A DNA stretch of 64,000 nucleotides from Bacillota bacterium (GCA_023435305.1 JAEYRV010000045.1:1-64000), one strand, 5' to 3'; positions 1-8,583 are shown, numbered from the stretch's first letter. The notes: generated by a model not told the origin, from the letters alone. Numbers and translations are program-made.

Positions 1-66
1 AAAAAAAAAATATATAAAAAAAAAATAAAATATTAATTAATCCCCCCCCCACCCCGTTAAGTTTTC
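1..66. other. low-complexity intergenic edge
   Basis: This stretch is A/T-rich with long A runs, followed by a C-homopolymer of nine plus four more C's around positions 42-55. It lies just downstream of the nrdR stop. I see no gene in it. Such homopolymers are often found at contig ends, so the exact bases may be unreliable. Confidence 0.5.
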
Positions 67-522
67 CTATTTTTCCTTCAGGAGCTTGCGGAGCTCCTCC
101 ATGAAGGTGTTGATATCTCTGAACTGCCTGTATACTGAAGCGAATCTGACATATGCCACCTCATCCAGATCCTTGAGCTTGGCCATGACCATTTCACCTA
201 TTTCCTGTGTGGTTATCTCACGTTTCAGCGAGTTGAGTATCTGAGTCTCTATATTGTCTACCAGCCTTTCAAGCTCGTCAATGGAGACCGGCCTTTTTTC
301 ACAGGCCCGAAGAAGTCCGTTGAGCAGCTTCTGGCGGTCGAATATCTGACGTGTCTTGTCCTTTTTGACCACCATCAGCGGAACACTTTCGACTTTTTCA
401 TAGGTGGTGAACCTCTTAAGGCATTTTGAGCATTCCCTGCGCCTTCTGATCGCCGCATTTTCCTCAGTAGGCCTTGAGTCTATCACCTTATCCTCGATAT
501 ACCCGCAATATGGACATTTCAT
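67..522 (-). CDS. nrdR: Transcriptional repressor NrdR
   Basis: NrdR is the zinc- and nucleotide-binding repressor of ribonucleotide reductase genes. The 151-residue protein has the usual full length. The N-terminal zinc ribbon shows Cys3, Cys6, Cys31 and Cys34 (CPYCG and CSKC), followed by the basic RRRR segment that contacts DNA. An ATP-cone domain occupies about residues 46-136 (VVKKDKTRQIFDRQKL to FASVYRQF). It is the last gene of the sporulation/division block, downstream of the ylmC-like gene. No ribonucleotide reductase gene is in the window, so its targets lie elsewhere. The family assignment is very secure. Confidence 0.97.
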   Translation of the reverse strand: MKCPYCGYIEDKVIDSRPTEENAAIRRRRECSKCLKRFTTYEKVESVPLMVVKKDKTRQIFDRQKLLNGLLRACEKRPVSIDELERLVDNIETQILNSLKREITTQEIGEMVMAKLKDLDEVAYVRFASVYRQFRDINTFMEELRKLLKEK

Positions 523-621
523 TGCATACCCTCCCGTACGGCATTGGGCCGTATAGTTTATCTTTTGTACTGCTCCATAATTGTATCGGGAGAATTTGTA
601 AAATCCTTTAGGAAATTCTTC

Positions 622-882
622 TCAGTCAAAATATCTTCTTATAAAGCGCTCGTCAAGGTCTACGAGGATAATGTCCTCTCCTATTTTCACTATCTTCTCC
701 CATGGTATCACAAATTCGCTGTCCTTGCCCAAAAGGCCAAATAGCCTGGCTACGCCGGGCAGTACTATGGCTTCGATCTTTCCCTGCTCCAGGTCGATCT
801 CCACGTCCGATACGAAGCCGAGCCGCCTGCCGTCTGTCACATTGATGACTTCTTTTTGTTTGAAGTCAGATGAACGATTCAT
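622..882 (-). CDS. YlmC/YmxH family PRC-barrel sporulation protein
   Basis: A small protein of 86 residues from the ATG at 882; an in-frame start at 909 would add nine residues. The 882 start fits the length of Bacillus YlmC/YmxH and has a GGGG ribosome-binding stretch ahead of it. The sequence has a PRC-barrel pattern: KEVINVTDGRRLGFVSDVEI, then GKIEAIVLPG, then FVIPWEKIVKIGEDIILVDL. Family members are associated with sporulation, but their biochemical role is not established. It lies between sigG and nrdR, a frequent arrangement in Clostridia, and may share late forespore transcription with sigG. Confidence 0.85.
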   Translation of the reverse strand: MNRSSDFKQKEVINVTDGRRLGFVSDVEIDLEQGKIEAIVLPGVARLFGLLGKDSEFVIPWEKIVKIGEDIILVDLDERFIRRYFD

Positions 883-947
883 TACATCCCCGCCACTCAT
901 CCGAAACATACACTCCTACTTAAATATATGATGGCAGGCGCTGTTAT

Positions 948-975
948 ATCTAACAAAAAAACACCTTTCGGTGTC
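948..975 (-). terminator. Rho-independent terminator after sigG
   Basis: Read on the minus strand, ACACC-GAAA-GGTGT forms a short hairpin (plus-strand 961-974) followed by a run of seven T's. It lies about 55 bases past the sigG stop. The stem is only five to six pairs, so it may terminate incompletely and allow some read-through into ylmC and nrdR. Confidence 0.6.
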
Positions 976-1028
976 CTTAAACTGGTTGATTGTATCGCTG
1001 CTGTCAGCTGTCAGCCGCCCGCCACGGC

Positions 1029-1802
1029 TCAAATATGCTTCTTCATATGCATGAGCGCTGTTTTCTCAAGTCTGGAGACCTGTGCCTGTGAGATCCCGAT
1101 CTCGTCTGCCACCTCCATTTGTGTCCTTCCCTCGAAGAACCGGAGGTTCAGTATCAGCTTCTCCCTGTCGTTCAGCTTTCGCATGGCTTCCTTCAGTGAA
1201 ATTCCCTCCAGCCAGTTTTCATCTATATTCTTTTCGTCCTTCACCTGATCCATCACATATATTGCATCTCCGCCATCATGATATACCGATTCGAAGAGCG
1301 ATATCGGGTCCTGTATCGCATCAAGGGCAAAGACCACATCTTCCTTTGGTAATTGCAGCTCCTGTGCAATTTCCGATATGGTAGGCTCCTTTGAATTTCT
1401 GCTGGTCAATCTCTCCTTTGCCTGTAACGCCTTGTATGCTATGTCCCTCAGAGACCTGCTCACCCTTATTGAATTATTGTCCCTGAGATATCTCCTGATC
1501 TCGCCTATGATCATGGGCACTGCATAGGTGGAAAACTTCACGTTCTGTGTGACATCAAAATTGTCGATAGCCTTTATCAGACCGATACAGCCAACCTGGA
1601 AAAGATCATCCACGTATTCTCCCCTGTTATTGAACCGCTGGATAACACTGAGTACGAGCCTGAGATTTCCATTTATGAACTCTTCCCTGGCAGAGGCATC
1701 TCCATTATGCATCCTTTCAAACAGCACCTTCTTTTGCTCGTTTGACAGAACCGGCAGTTTGGAAGTATTGACTCCGCATATTTCCACTTTGTTGATCAGC
1801 AT
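1029..1802 (-). CDS. sigG: RNA polymerase sporulation sigma factor SigG
   Basis: Forespore-specific late sigma factor. From the ATG at 1802 the protein has 257 residues; a GGAGG lies nine bases upstream, and the in-frame start at 1835 has no such site. The N-terminus MLINKVEICGVNTSKLPVL is typical of SigG. Region 2 follows (LVLSVIQRFNNRGEYVDDLFQVGCIGLIKAIDNF, KFSTYAVPMIIGEIRRYLRD), then region 3 and the region 4 helix-turn-helix near the C-terminus (TQMEVADEIGISQAQVSRLE). It lies directly downstream of spoIIGA-sigE, as in Bacillus and most Clostridia. A SigF/SigG-like promoter can be read upstream (separate entry). Confidence 0.96.
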   Translation of the reverse strand: MLINKVEICGVNTSKLPVLSNEQKKVLFERMHNGDASAREEFINGNLRLVLSVIQRFNNRGEYVDDLFQVGCIGLIKAIDNFDVTQNVKFSTYAVPMIIGEIRRYLRDNNSIRVSRSLRDIAYKALQAKERLTSRNSKEPTISEIAQELQLPKEDVVFALDAIQDPISLFESVYHDGGDAIYVMDQVKDEKNIDENWLEGISLKEAMRKLNDREKLILNLRFFEGRTQMEVADEIGISQAQVSRLEKTALMHMKKHI

Positions 1803-1832
1803 ATAAAAACCTCCAGGTGCATCGTATAGTAA

Positions 1833-1861
1833 CATTATTGCCCCGGAGGCTGTTTTTATAC
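1833..1861 (-). promoter_or_regulatory. Putative SigF-type promoter of sigG
   Basis: On the minus strand GTATA (1861 to 1857) is followed 14 bases later by GGCAATAATG (1842 to 1833). These resemble the SigF elements GYWTA and GGNNANANTW, the second failing only at its last base. The -10 lies about 30 bases ahead of the sigG start. Control of sigG by SigF is known in Bacillus; the assignment here rests on the motif alone. Confidence 0.45.
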
Positions 1862-1919
1862 TGTGGCCCGCCGATAAAAATATTTGTCGAAGGCCTTGAC
1901 AACAGCGGCTTTGATGGTT

Positions 1920-2651
1920 TCAGACCATCCTGTTGATCTCCTTTTTGAGACGGCTGATTATCCTTTTTTCAAGCCTTGATATATAGGATTGAGAAATGCC
2001 AAGCATATCGGCGACTTCCTTCTGCGTCTTTTCCACGCCGTTTGAAAGTCCGAATCTCAATTCCATTATTTTTTTCTCCCTTATCGAGAGCTTTTTCATT
2101 GCAGTATTCAGAAGCTCTCTGTCGATTTCATCCTCAAGGCTCCTGTAGATGATGTCGTTTTCGGTCCCTAGAATATCCGACAGCAGCAGCTCATTTCCGT
2201 CCCAGTCCACATTAAGAGGCTCGTCGATTGATATTTCAGTCTTTATTTTGTTATTCCTCCTCAGATACATGAGTATTTCATTTTCAATGCACCTTGATGC
2301 ATATGTGGCAAGCTTTATATTCTTTGTCGGATTAAAGGTGTTTATTGCCTTGATCAGGCCTATCGTGCCTATGGACACCAGATCCTCCACTCCGACGCCC
2401 GTATTTTCGAACTTTCTGGCAATATATACGACCAATCTCAGATTGCGTTCTATCAGCACGCTTTTGACCCCGATATCCTTGTCTTCGAGCTTCGCAAGCA
2501 GATAAGCCTCCTCGTCCAGGGTCAGCGGGGGCGGCAGCGCTTCGCTCCCTCCTATATAATGTACCGTGAAACTCTGCTTCTTCCCGATTTTACTGAGCAG
2601 GTCCAGGTATCTGACCCTGAGTATCAGCCTGATTCTGTTGAATATACCCAT
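1920..2651 (-). CDS. sigE: RNA polymerase sporulation sigma factor SigE precursor
   Basis: Mother-cell sigma factor made as an inactive precursor. The 243-residue protein opens with an amphipathic pro-sequence of about 30 residues (MGIFNRIRLILRVRYLDLLS). The conserved processing region HYIGGSEALPPPLTLDEEAY follows, the site cut by SpoIIGA in Bacillus. Regions 2, 3 and 4 follow, with the recognition helix in TQKEVADMLGISQSYISRLE. It begins 25 bases after spoIIGA ends, so protease and substrate are probably co-transcribed. It is close to the usual length and nothing looks damaged. Confidence 0.97.
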   Translation of the reverse strand: MGIFNRIRLILRVRYLDLLSKIGKKQSFTVHYIGGSEALPPPLTLDEEAYLLAKLEDKDIGVKSVLIERNLRLVVYIARKFENTGVGVEDLVSIGTIGLIKAINTFNPTKNIKLATYASRCIENEILMYLRRNNKIKTEISIDEPLNVDWDGNELLLSDILGTENDIIYRSLEDEIDRELLNTAMKKLSIREKKIMELRFGLSNGVEKTQKEVADMLGISQSYISRLEKRIISRLKKEINRMV

Positions 2652-2676
2652 CTGTGATCTCCTTTCGCTGTAATAT

Positions 2677-3582
2677 TTACATGAGTTCAGGGTTCATAAG
2701 CGCCCTGTACTGTTCGTTCCTGGATAAAGCCTTGTTGTAGATGCCTACTATCACGTCATGGATCCCCTTTCGGCCGTCTTCCTCTCCGATCTCGATATAA
2801 TCCGGTCTGAAGCCTATGAGCATACCATTCTCCTTTCCAAGTGATGTGAACGGGATAAGACGAAATCTGGAGAACCAGTTCGAGCAGGATATCGTTGCCG
2901 TGACACGGTTGAGATCGTTTTCCGTATCCTGTTCGAATATGTTCCGGATATCGTCAGGCAGCAGATCCTTTATGGCGGTGAATTCAACTACTACAACAGG
3001 CATGTTTGACAAGGGATCATGCAGTGAATTGCCTGTATCGACCAGTGCCGGCACCTCGATAGTCTTTTGGTCGAAGGCAATGCTGATCCTCACAAGGAGC
3101 TTTTCCTTGAGAAACCTGCTTTGTATGGCATCCCATACTATCCGCAGAATAATGAGTGTCACGGCCACGGCAAGCAGCAGCTCAGCCCATGTGGCATCAA
3201 GCATGGACACCGGTGTCATGATTACTCCGTTGCGCATGATGCCCCAGTCCCGTTTGAAAAACATCAGCGCGAAGCAGGCTCCGGCAAACAGGAAGGTGGA
3301 AGCATAAAACAATGCCAGTGTTTTAAGGAAGACCTTCGGCTTTCCGAAGTTGAAGGTGATCGCAACCATCCCGACTGAGAGGAGCACCTTGGACAAAACT
3401 GTAGTGTACACTTTCATATCGGGCAGCAGGATCATCAGGACAAGGTACGCCGTGCCAAGGAGGGATCCGAGAAAAAGCCTCAGACTGCTGGCTCTATTCT
3501 TTGAGAACCTGGCTGTGACCATAAGTATAAGGTAATTGATAACAATATTCTCAAGGATAACAATATCCAGATAGATCTCCAC
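2677..3582 (-). CDS. spoIIGA: Sigma-E processing peptidase SpoIIGA
   Basis: Membrane-embedded aspartic-type protease that removes the SigE pro-sequence after asymmetric division. Translation starts at a GTG at 3582 preceded by GAGGT. The 301-residue protein has about five N-terminal membrane segments in residues 1-150. A soluble C-terminal half follows, with the catalytic motif ALVDTGNSLHDP; the Asp is at about 182, close to the catalytic Asp of Bacillus SpoIIGA. It heads the spoIIGA-sigE pair. A promoter-like region with a long spacer and a Spo0A-box-like palindrome lies upstream (separate entry). Confidence 0.95.
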   Translation of the reverse strand: MEIYLDIVILENIVINYLILMVTARFSKNRASSLRLFLGSLLGTAYLVLMILLPDMKVYTTVLSKVLLSVGMVAITFNFGKPKVFLKTLALFYASTFLFAGACFALMFFKRDWGIMRNGVIMTPVSMLDATWAELLLAVAVTLIILRIVWDAIQSRFLKEKLLVRISIAFDQKTIEVPALVDTGNSLHDPLSNMPVVVVEFTAIKDLLPDDIRNIFEQDTENDLNRVTATISCSNWFSRFRLIPFTSLGKENGMLIGFRPDYIEIGEEDGRKGIHDVIVGIYNKALSRNEQYRALMNPELM

Positions 3583-3667
3583 TGTTTACCTCACCCGGCT
3601 GTATTGCAGACATCCCCTATTTTACATATATTCTTATTCCAGTTGTTTTATGTTTGACAATATAATA

Positions 3668-3707
3668 ATTATAGTTATTCAGCGATGATTATTGTGTCAT
3701 TTGACAC
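3668..3707 (-). promoter_or_regulatory. Putative Spo0A-dependent spoIIG promoter
   Basis: On the minus strand the 14-base palindrome GTGTCAAATGACAC (3707 to 3694) contains TGTCAAA, one base off the Spo0A box core TGTCGAA, and an ATGACA -35-like hexamer (3700 to 3695). TATAAT (3673 to 3668) follows after 21 bases. In Bacillus spoIIG the -35 and -10 are 22 bases apart and Spo0A activates the promoter. Position and unusual spacing agree, but the assignment is inferred. Confidence 0.45.
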
Positions 3708-3735
3708 TGTAGAATTTAGGGTTTTTACGCAGATA

Positions 3736-3762
3736 AAAACCCCGGGATCATATCCCGGGGTC
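3736..3762 (-). terminator. Terminator after ftsZ
   Basis: A near-perfect hairpin, CCCCGGGAT-ATG-ATCCCGGGG on the minus strand, is followed by TTTTT. It lies just past the ftsZ stop and separates the division genes from the spoIIG promoter. Confidence 0.9.
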
Positions 3763-3789
3763 TGATGTGCAAATATTAATCGGTAAATG

Positions 3790-4893
3790 CTATTTGAATC
3801 TGTTCTTTCTCAGGAAGGTAGGTATTTCAAGTTCGTCATCTGAAACCTCTCCTGCGGTGTGGCGCTTAACTGCGGGCGCCTGTTCCTGTCTAGCGGCAGT
3901 CGGTTTCTCCACGACCTTCTCTATCTTCTTGAGCACGGTCCCCTTTTCAAAGCCTGTAGCAATGACTGTGATGAGTATCTCATCCTTCAGATTTTCATCT
4001 ATCACTGCACCCACGATGATGTTGGCATCCGGATCAGCCGACTTCTGAACAAGCTCTGCAGCCATATTGACTTCGAAAAGTCCCAGGTCTGCGCCGCCTG
4101 TGATGTTGAGCAGCACGCCTCTTGCTCCTTCGATGGAGGTTTCCAGCAGCGGGCTCTGTATCGCCTGCTTTGCGGCTTCCTCCGCCCTTCCGTCGCCGGA
4201 AGCCCTTCCTATACCCATATGAGCAAGTCCGGTATTGAGCATTATGGTCTTTACATCGGCAAAGTCAAGATTTATGAGACCCGGTACAGCAATCAGGTCG
4301 GATATGCCCTGAACACCCTGACGAAGTACATCGTCGGCCATTCTGAACGCATCTATTATCGATGTCTTTTTCTCAGCCACCTGAAGCAGCCTGTCATTTG
4401 GTATGGTAACCAGTGTGTCGACCACGCTCTTGAGCTTTTCGATACCCTGCTCCGCATACTGCATCCTCTTACGGCCTTCAAACATGAACGGCTTTGTGAC
4501 CACGCCCACCGTAAGGATACCCATTTCTTTCGCTATCTGCGCTACTATCGGAGCAGCACCGGTACCGGTACCGCCTCCCATACCCGCAGTAACAAAGACC
4601 ATATCAGCGCCCTTGACTGCCTGGGCGATCTCATCCTTGCTTTCATCGGCCGCTTTTTCACCGATCTCAGGATTTGCTCCGGCTCCAAGCCCTTTTGTCA
4701 GCTTGTCCCCTATCTGGATCTTTGTATTTGCTTTGGAAAGAAAGAGCGCTTGTTTATCTGTATTAATTGCTATGAACTCAACACCGCGAAGTCCTGCTGA
4801 TATCATCCTGTTGACGGCATTATTGCCTCCGCCACCGACACCTATGACCTTAATCTGGGCAAATTGTTCCATATCAATATCAAACTCCAGCAA
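3790..4893 (-). CDS. ftsZ: Cell division protein FtsZ
   Basis: Tubulin-like GTPase that forms the division ring. The 367-residue protein starts at TTG (4893), which has GGGGG six bases upstream and gives MLEFDIDM, matching the N-terminus of Bacillus FtsZ. The tubulin signature GMGGGTGTGAAPIVAQ is at about residues 104-119 and the T7 synergy loop VPGLINLDFADVK near 203-215. A short variable linker leads to the conserved C-terminal peptide (EIPTFLRKN) that binds FtsA and SepF. It lies 108 bases downstream of ftsA and is followed by a strong terminator. Confidence 0.99.
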   Translation of the reverse strand: MLEFDIDMEQFAQIKVIGVGGGGNNAVNRMISAGLRGVEFIAINTDKQALFLSKANTKIQIGDKLTKGLGAGANPEIGEKAADESKDEIAQAVKGADMVFVTAGMGGGTGTGAAPIVAQIAKEMGILTVGVVTKPFMFEGRKRMQYAEQGIEKLKSVVDTLVTIPNDRLLQVAEKKTSIIDAFRMADDVLRQGVQGISDLIAVPGLINLDFADVKTIMLNTGLAHMGIGRASGDGRAEEAAKQAIQSPLLETSIEGARGVLLNITGGADLGLFEVNMAAELVQKSADPDANIIVGAVIDENLKDEILITVIATGFEKGTVLKKIEKVVEKPTAARQEQAPAVKRHTAGEVSDDELEIPTFLRKNRFK

Positions 4894-5001
4894 ATTGAAT
4901 CCCCCTTTGTCATTGGTTTGGCATCACTTAAATAATATATTATTCCGTTGATTAAAGCAATATTAGATTTAACAAAAAGTTCGATATAAATCGCTAATTT
5001 G

Positions 5002-6234
5002 TTAAAAAATTTCCTTTATAAAATTAATTATTTTATCAAATATCGTTATCTTCCGCTGAACAGCCGAAGTCTTCTTCAGTTTGACTTCACTGGCCGCGCT
5101 TCCGCCCTTCTTGACACTCGCCACGTATCTTATCATGCCCGCAGCGGCAACAAATTCGGGCTTGGAGACACCCTGCACCTGTCCGGCCTGCACTACCCTG
5201 ACAGGGATCTGGAATACTTCCTGGGCCAGCTGCTTGCAGCCGTCAACATATGAAATACCAGCTCCGGTCATTACTACATTCCCTTCATCGGGTATGGTGA
5301 TGCCGGCCTTCACAAGAAGGTTCCTGCAAAGCGAGAATATTTCGTAGACTCTTGCCTCGATTATCTCGACTACTTCCGAAACCTTCACATTTTTCTTTTT
5401 ATTTTCGTTTGTATCCAGAACTGAAATCTCCTGATCGTTCTTTATAAGAGAAGTCAAAGCCAGTTCAAACTGCCGTTTTACTTTCTCGGCTTCAATATTC
5501 GATATTCTCAGTCCGATTGCTATATCGTTGGTAACATGGTCCCCGCCGACAGGGATCGTGTCATAGAATACAAGCCGCTTGCCCTGATACACCGAAACAT
5601 CGGTAACGCTGCCGCCCACATCAAGCAGTACCACACCGATATCCTTCTCATCGGCAGTCAGGCATATCTCGCCTGTGGCAAATGCCTCTGCCACTATTCC
5701 GTCTATCCTGACGCCAGCCCTCTCCATACTTTTGATAATGTTCTGAACAGAGGTTATCTTTCCCACCAGTATGTCGGCATCCACCTCGAGCTTGGCGCCT
5801 ACCATGCCAATGGGGTCTGTTATCTCGTCATATCCGTCAATTATGTACTGTCTGGGTATGACATCAATGAGCTGTCTGTCCTCAGGGTACTCAATGTCTC
5901 TAACATCGCCAAGGATACTCTGGATATCGCTGCCGGTTATTTCCCTGCCATTGATATTCAGGTAGCTTTTGTTATTGATAATATTGACATGCATTCCGTG
6001 AATGTTGACATAAGCTGAAGCGACCTTCATATTTGCATCGGCTTCAGCTTCCTCCACAGCCTTTTTGATACTTTCGGCGGTACTGTCTATGTCGACGATC
6101 ACGCCCTTTTTCAGACCGCTGCATGAAGCCATGCCTCTGCCTGCTATCTCAATCTGTGAATACTTATTCACTTTTCCTATAAGAGTACTGACCTTGGATG
6201 TTCCTATGTCAATACAAATAATCAAATTACTCAC
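5002..6234 (-). CDS. ftsA: Cell division protein FtsA
   Basis: Actin-like ATPase that tethers FtsZ to the membrane. The 410-residue protein starts at a GTG preceded by GGGGG. It has the actin-fold phosphate motifs (ICIDIGTSKVSTLIG near the N-terminus, VVLLDVGGSVTDVSVYQG near 200, VVMTGAGISYVDG near 330). It ends with the amphipathic membrane-targeting helix ITIFDKIINFIKEIF. Gene order divIB-sbp-ftsA-ftsZ supports the call. Confidence 0.97.
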   Translation of the reverse strand: MSNLIICIDIGTSKVSTLIGKVNKYSQIEIAGRGMASCSGLKKGVIVDIDSTAESIKKAVEEAEADANMKVASAYVNIHGMHVNIINNKSYLNINGREITGSDIQSILGDVRDIEYPEDRQLIDVIPRQYIIDGYDEITDPIGMVGAKLEVDADILVGKITSVQNIIKSMERAGVRIDGIVAEAFATGEICLTADEKDIGVVLLDVGGSVTDVSVYQGKRLVFYDTIPVGGDHVTNDIAIGLRISNIEAEKVKRQFELALTSLIKNDQEISVLDTNENKKKNVKVSEVVEIIEARVYEIFSLCRNLLVKAGITIPDEGNVVMTGAGISYVDGCKQLAQEVFQIPVRVVQAGQVQGVSKPEFVAAAGMIRYVASVKKGGSAASEVKLKKTSAVQRKITIFDKIINFIKEIF

Positions 6235-6253
6235 GGAAGCGACCCCCTACTGA

Positions 6254-6604
6254 CTATATATTATCTTTTTTATTTGACTTATTCAACATATATCTGCGAA
6301 TTACTGCGAAATTTAGAAAAATTCTGTTGCCAAATGCGAAAATTGCTGCAAGATAAAGCTGCAAACCCATCTGATCGCCAATATAAGCAAGTATTGCAGC
6401 AAGGATAGCATTTCCAAAGAATCCAGATATGAATATCTTCATGTTGAATTTTCCCTGCATCGTAGATGCAACTCCTCCGAATACGGAGTCAAGCGCAGCG
6501 AGTATGGCTACTGCCAGATATATGGAATACTGCTGCGGGATATTGATGGGGATCAGAAATACTCCTATCAATATACCGATTATCATTCCCAGGATTGGAA
6601 GCAT
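6254..6604 (-). CDS. sbp: Small basic protein Sbp, DUF1290 family
   Basis: A 116-residue membrane protein with three to four predicted membrane segments (LPILGMIIGILIGVFLIPI; YLAVAILAALDSVFGGVAS; FISGFFGNAILAAILAYIG; LAAIFAFGNRIFLN) and a basic tail (NKSNKK). The DUF1290/Sbp family is conserved next to divIB and ftsA in many Firmicutes. Its molecular function is unknown. It lies six bases after divIB and 19 bases before ftsA. Confidence 0.88.
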   Translation of the reverse strand: MLPILGMIIGILIGVFLIPINIPQQYSIYLAVAILAALDSVFGGVASTMQGKFNMKIFISGFFGNAILAAILAYIGDQMGLQLYLAAIFAFGNRIFLNFAVIRRYMLNKSNKKDNI

Positions 6605-6610
6605 CGATTT

Positions 6611-7459
6611 CTACCCTCCATATTCCGGAGTGAACACCGGATCCGAATCAGTCGAAAAATTCAGTGTCCCTCTTTCTGTTTTCTTGATATTCTTTCTTAT
6701 TATGCTTATCGCAGCATTGATCTTGTAATGCAGATCCTCCGCCTTGCCAAAATTGACCGTTATCCGCGATTCAACGGAAACGCATATGTTAAAAGGATCA
6801 GTTGCGTCCACATAATCTATTTCATCTATCAGCTTGTCCTCATTCACACTGTCAACTTCCTTAATTGTATCAAATACTTTGAATGCTGATAAGAGCATTT
6901 CATCCGGTATGTCCAATTTGCTGCCCGGATCTGCATATTTCAGCTGGTTCGTCCTTATTACAGGCAGCTTTGTGCTGTCATTTTCAGGTTCTATCTCAAG
7001 CAGATATCCTTCCCTGTCAATAAGCAGCCTGGTCCCTTTCATATCAAGTACCGCCGCAGGCTCACGTTCTGTAGCCTCGATATATATGGTCGAAGGGATC
7101 AGATATCTGACCTTTGCCTGTTTGACATAGGGGCATTTTTTTGCAATATTCCGTTCGGCATCGCCTATCCGGAATATTCCGGAAAACGTACTGCTCCCAA
7201 ACATCTGCCTGAACCCGTTGCGGCCTGTTCTGACACCGGAGGCGGCAGCCAGGACCTCTCCATCATAATGGGCAGTGCCATCTGATGTGATCTCCTTTAT
7301 ATTAAAAAAAGGTGACAGCGAAGCATATACAATGGTAATTGCAAACAATGCCGTCACCAGTGTAAACTTTATCGTCCTGAGTATCCTTTGCCGACTTCTT
7401 TTTCTTTTGTTGACCACATGTGCAGGTAACTGCACAGTGTTTATCCTGCGCAATTTCAT
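6611..7459 (-). CDS. divIB: Cell division protein DivIB/FtsQ
   Basis: Bitopic divisome protein that links FtsL/DivIC to septal wall synthesis. The 282-residue sequence has a basic cytoplasmic head (VNKRKRSRQRILR), one membrane segment at about residues 32-50 and an extracytoplasmic POTRA domain starting at FFNIKEITSDGTAHYDGEVL. The FtsQ/DivIB beta domain follows (VRYLIPSTIYIEATEREPAAVLD). Only murA remnants precede it here, so the usual murC-murB-type neighbours are absent. Its promoter is not obvious. Confidence 0.93.
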   Translation of the reverse strand: MKLRRINTVQLPAHVVNKRKRSRQRILRTIKFTLVTALFAITIVYASLSPFFNIKEITSDGTAHYDGEVLAAASGVRTGRNGFRQMFGSSTFSGIFRIGDAERNIAKKCPYVKQAKVRYLIPSTIYIEATEREPAAVLDMKGTRLLIDREGYLLEIEPENDSTKLPVIRTNQLKYADPGSKLDIPDEMLLSAFKVFDTIKEVDSVNEDKLIDEIDYVDATDPFNICVSVESRITVNFGKAEDLHYKINAAISIIRKNIKKTERGTLNFSTDSDPVFTPEYGG

Positions 7460-7517
7460 CCGTTTCCCCCTGATTGCCCGGTAATATCAGGTTTTAGTCA
7501 GGTCAGCAGCTGATATA

Positions 7518-8453
7518 TCACTCTACGCGCTGGATCGAAGCACCGACCAGTCTCAGTTTATCTTCTATGCTTTCATAGCCCCTGTCGATATGCTTGATGT
7601 CTGATATCACTGTTTCTCCCTCGGCGGCGAGGCCTGCCAGCACCAATGCTGCTCCTCCCCTGAGATCCCTTGCGTAAACGTTGGCGCCGATAAGCTTTTT
7701 TACTCCCCTGATAACTGCAATACGGCCCTCAAGCTTTATGTTCGCGCCCATTCTCAGCAATTCGTCAACATGCTTGTACCTGTTTTCAAATACGGTCTCC
7801 ACTATTATGCTTGTTCCCCTGGCCATTGTCAACATAGCCACAAGCTGGGCCTGCATATCCGTAGGAAAACCCGGGTATGGCAGAGTACGCACGATATCGA
7901 GAGCACGCAGCCTGGCCGGTCCGACGACAAGCATTGTACTCCCCTTTGCAACGATCCTGCAGCCGCTTTCCCTCAGCAGGGAAATAATCGAGCTCATATG
8001 CTCCGGTATTACATTTCTCAAAAGCAGTTCTCCGCCCGTTATGCCTGCCGCCGCCATATATGTACCCGTAACGATGCGGTCTGTAATGATCGTATGTTCC
8101 GCATTCCTAAGCCTGTGTTCCCCTCCCGTGATCCTGACGATACTCGTTCCGGCTCCCGAAACATGGACGCCGGTCGATTGAAGATAGTTCTGCAGGTCAA
8201 TGATCTCAGGCTCCTTGGCGGCATTTCTTATGACTGTCTCTCCTTCGGCAAATACCGAGGCCAGCATAATGTTCTCTGTCGCGCCGACGCTTGGATAATC
8301 AAGCTGGATATCACACCCCTTCAGCCTCTCAGCCTCACAGTTTATGAACCCTCTCTGCGCGTCCTGTATTCTGGCGCCCATGCTTTTGAGCGCCTTCAAA
8401 TGTAAATCGATAGGTCTCGGGCCTATTTCGCATCCACCCGGGTGCGTAACCCT
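7518..8453 (-). pseudogene. murA: 5'-truncated UDP-GlcNAc 1-carboxyvinyltransferase (MurA) remnant
   Basis: The surviving frame encodes the C-terminal three quarters of MurA, which commits UDP-GlcNAc to peptidoglycan synthesis. It is clean from 8453 to 7518, including PYPGFPTDMQAQ and RGGAALVLAGLAAEGE. The frame begins RVTHPGGCEIGPRPIDLH, the region of the catalytic Cys (Cys115 in E. coli), but about 110 residues are missing ahead of it. An in-frame TGA (8456-8454) precedes this point, four codons after an ATG (8468) that has a plausible AGGTGAT site. The first usable start after the TGA is a TTG at 8399, which lies past the catalytic Cys. An active enzyme is therefore unlikely and a functional murA probably exists elsewhere. 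A sequencing error could explain the TGA but not the missing N-terminus. Confidence 0.8.
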
Positions 8454-8554
8454 TCAGGCAGTTTCCATGTATATATCACCTATTATTCTACCACTCGCAT
8501 ATCAAGGTATCAACTTTTATATGTTGTTAAAAAGCTTATTGACCAATACAAATA

Positions 8555-8583
8555 TTGAAAAAACAAACAACGTATACTATGAT
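8555..8583 (+). promoter_or_regulatory. Sigma-A-type promoter for the rRNA methyltransferase gene
   Basis: TTGAAA (8555-8560) and TATGAT (8578-8583) are separated by 17 bases, about 70 bases ahead of the start at 8653. Spacing is ideal and both boxes are close to consensus. Confidence 0.5.

Noticed and set aside
8454..8456. TGA in the murA frame read as selenocysteine
   Set aside because: MurA is not a selenoprotein family, no SECIS-like hairpin is evident, and the protein would still lack about 110 N-terminal residues.
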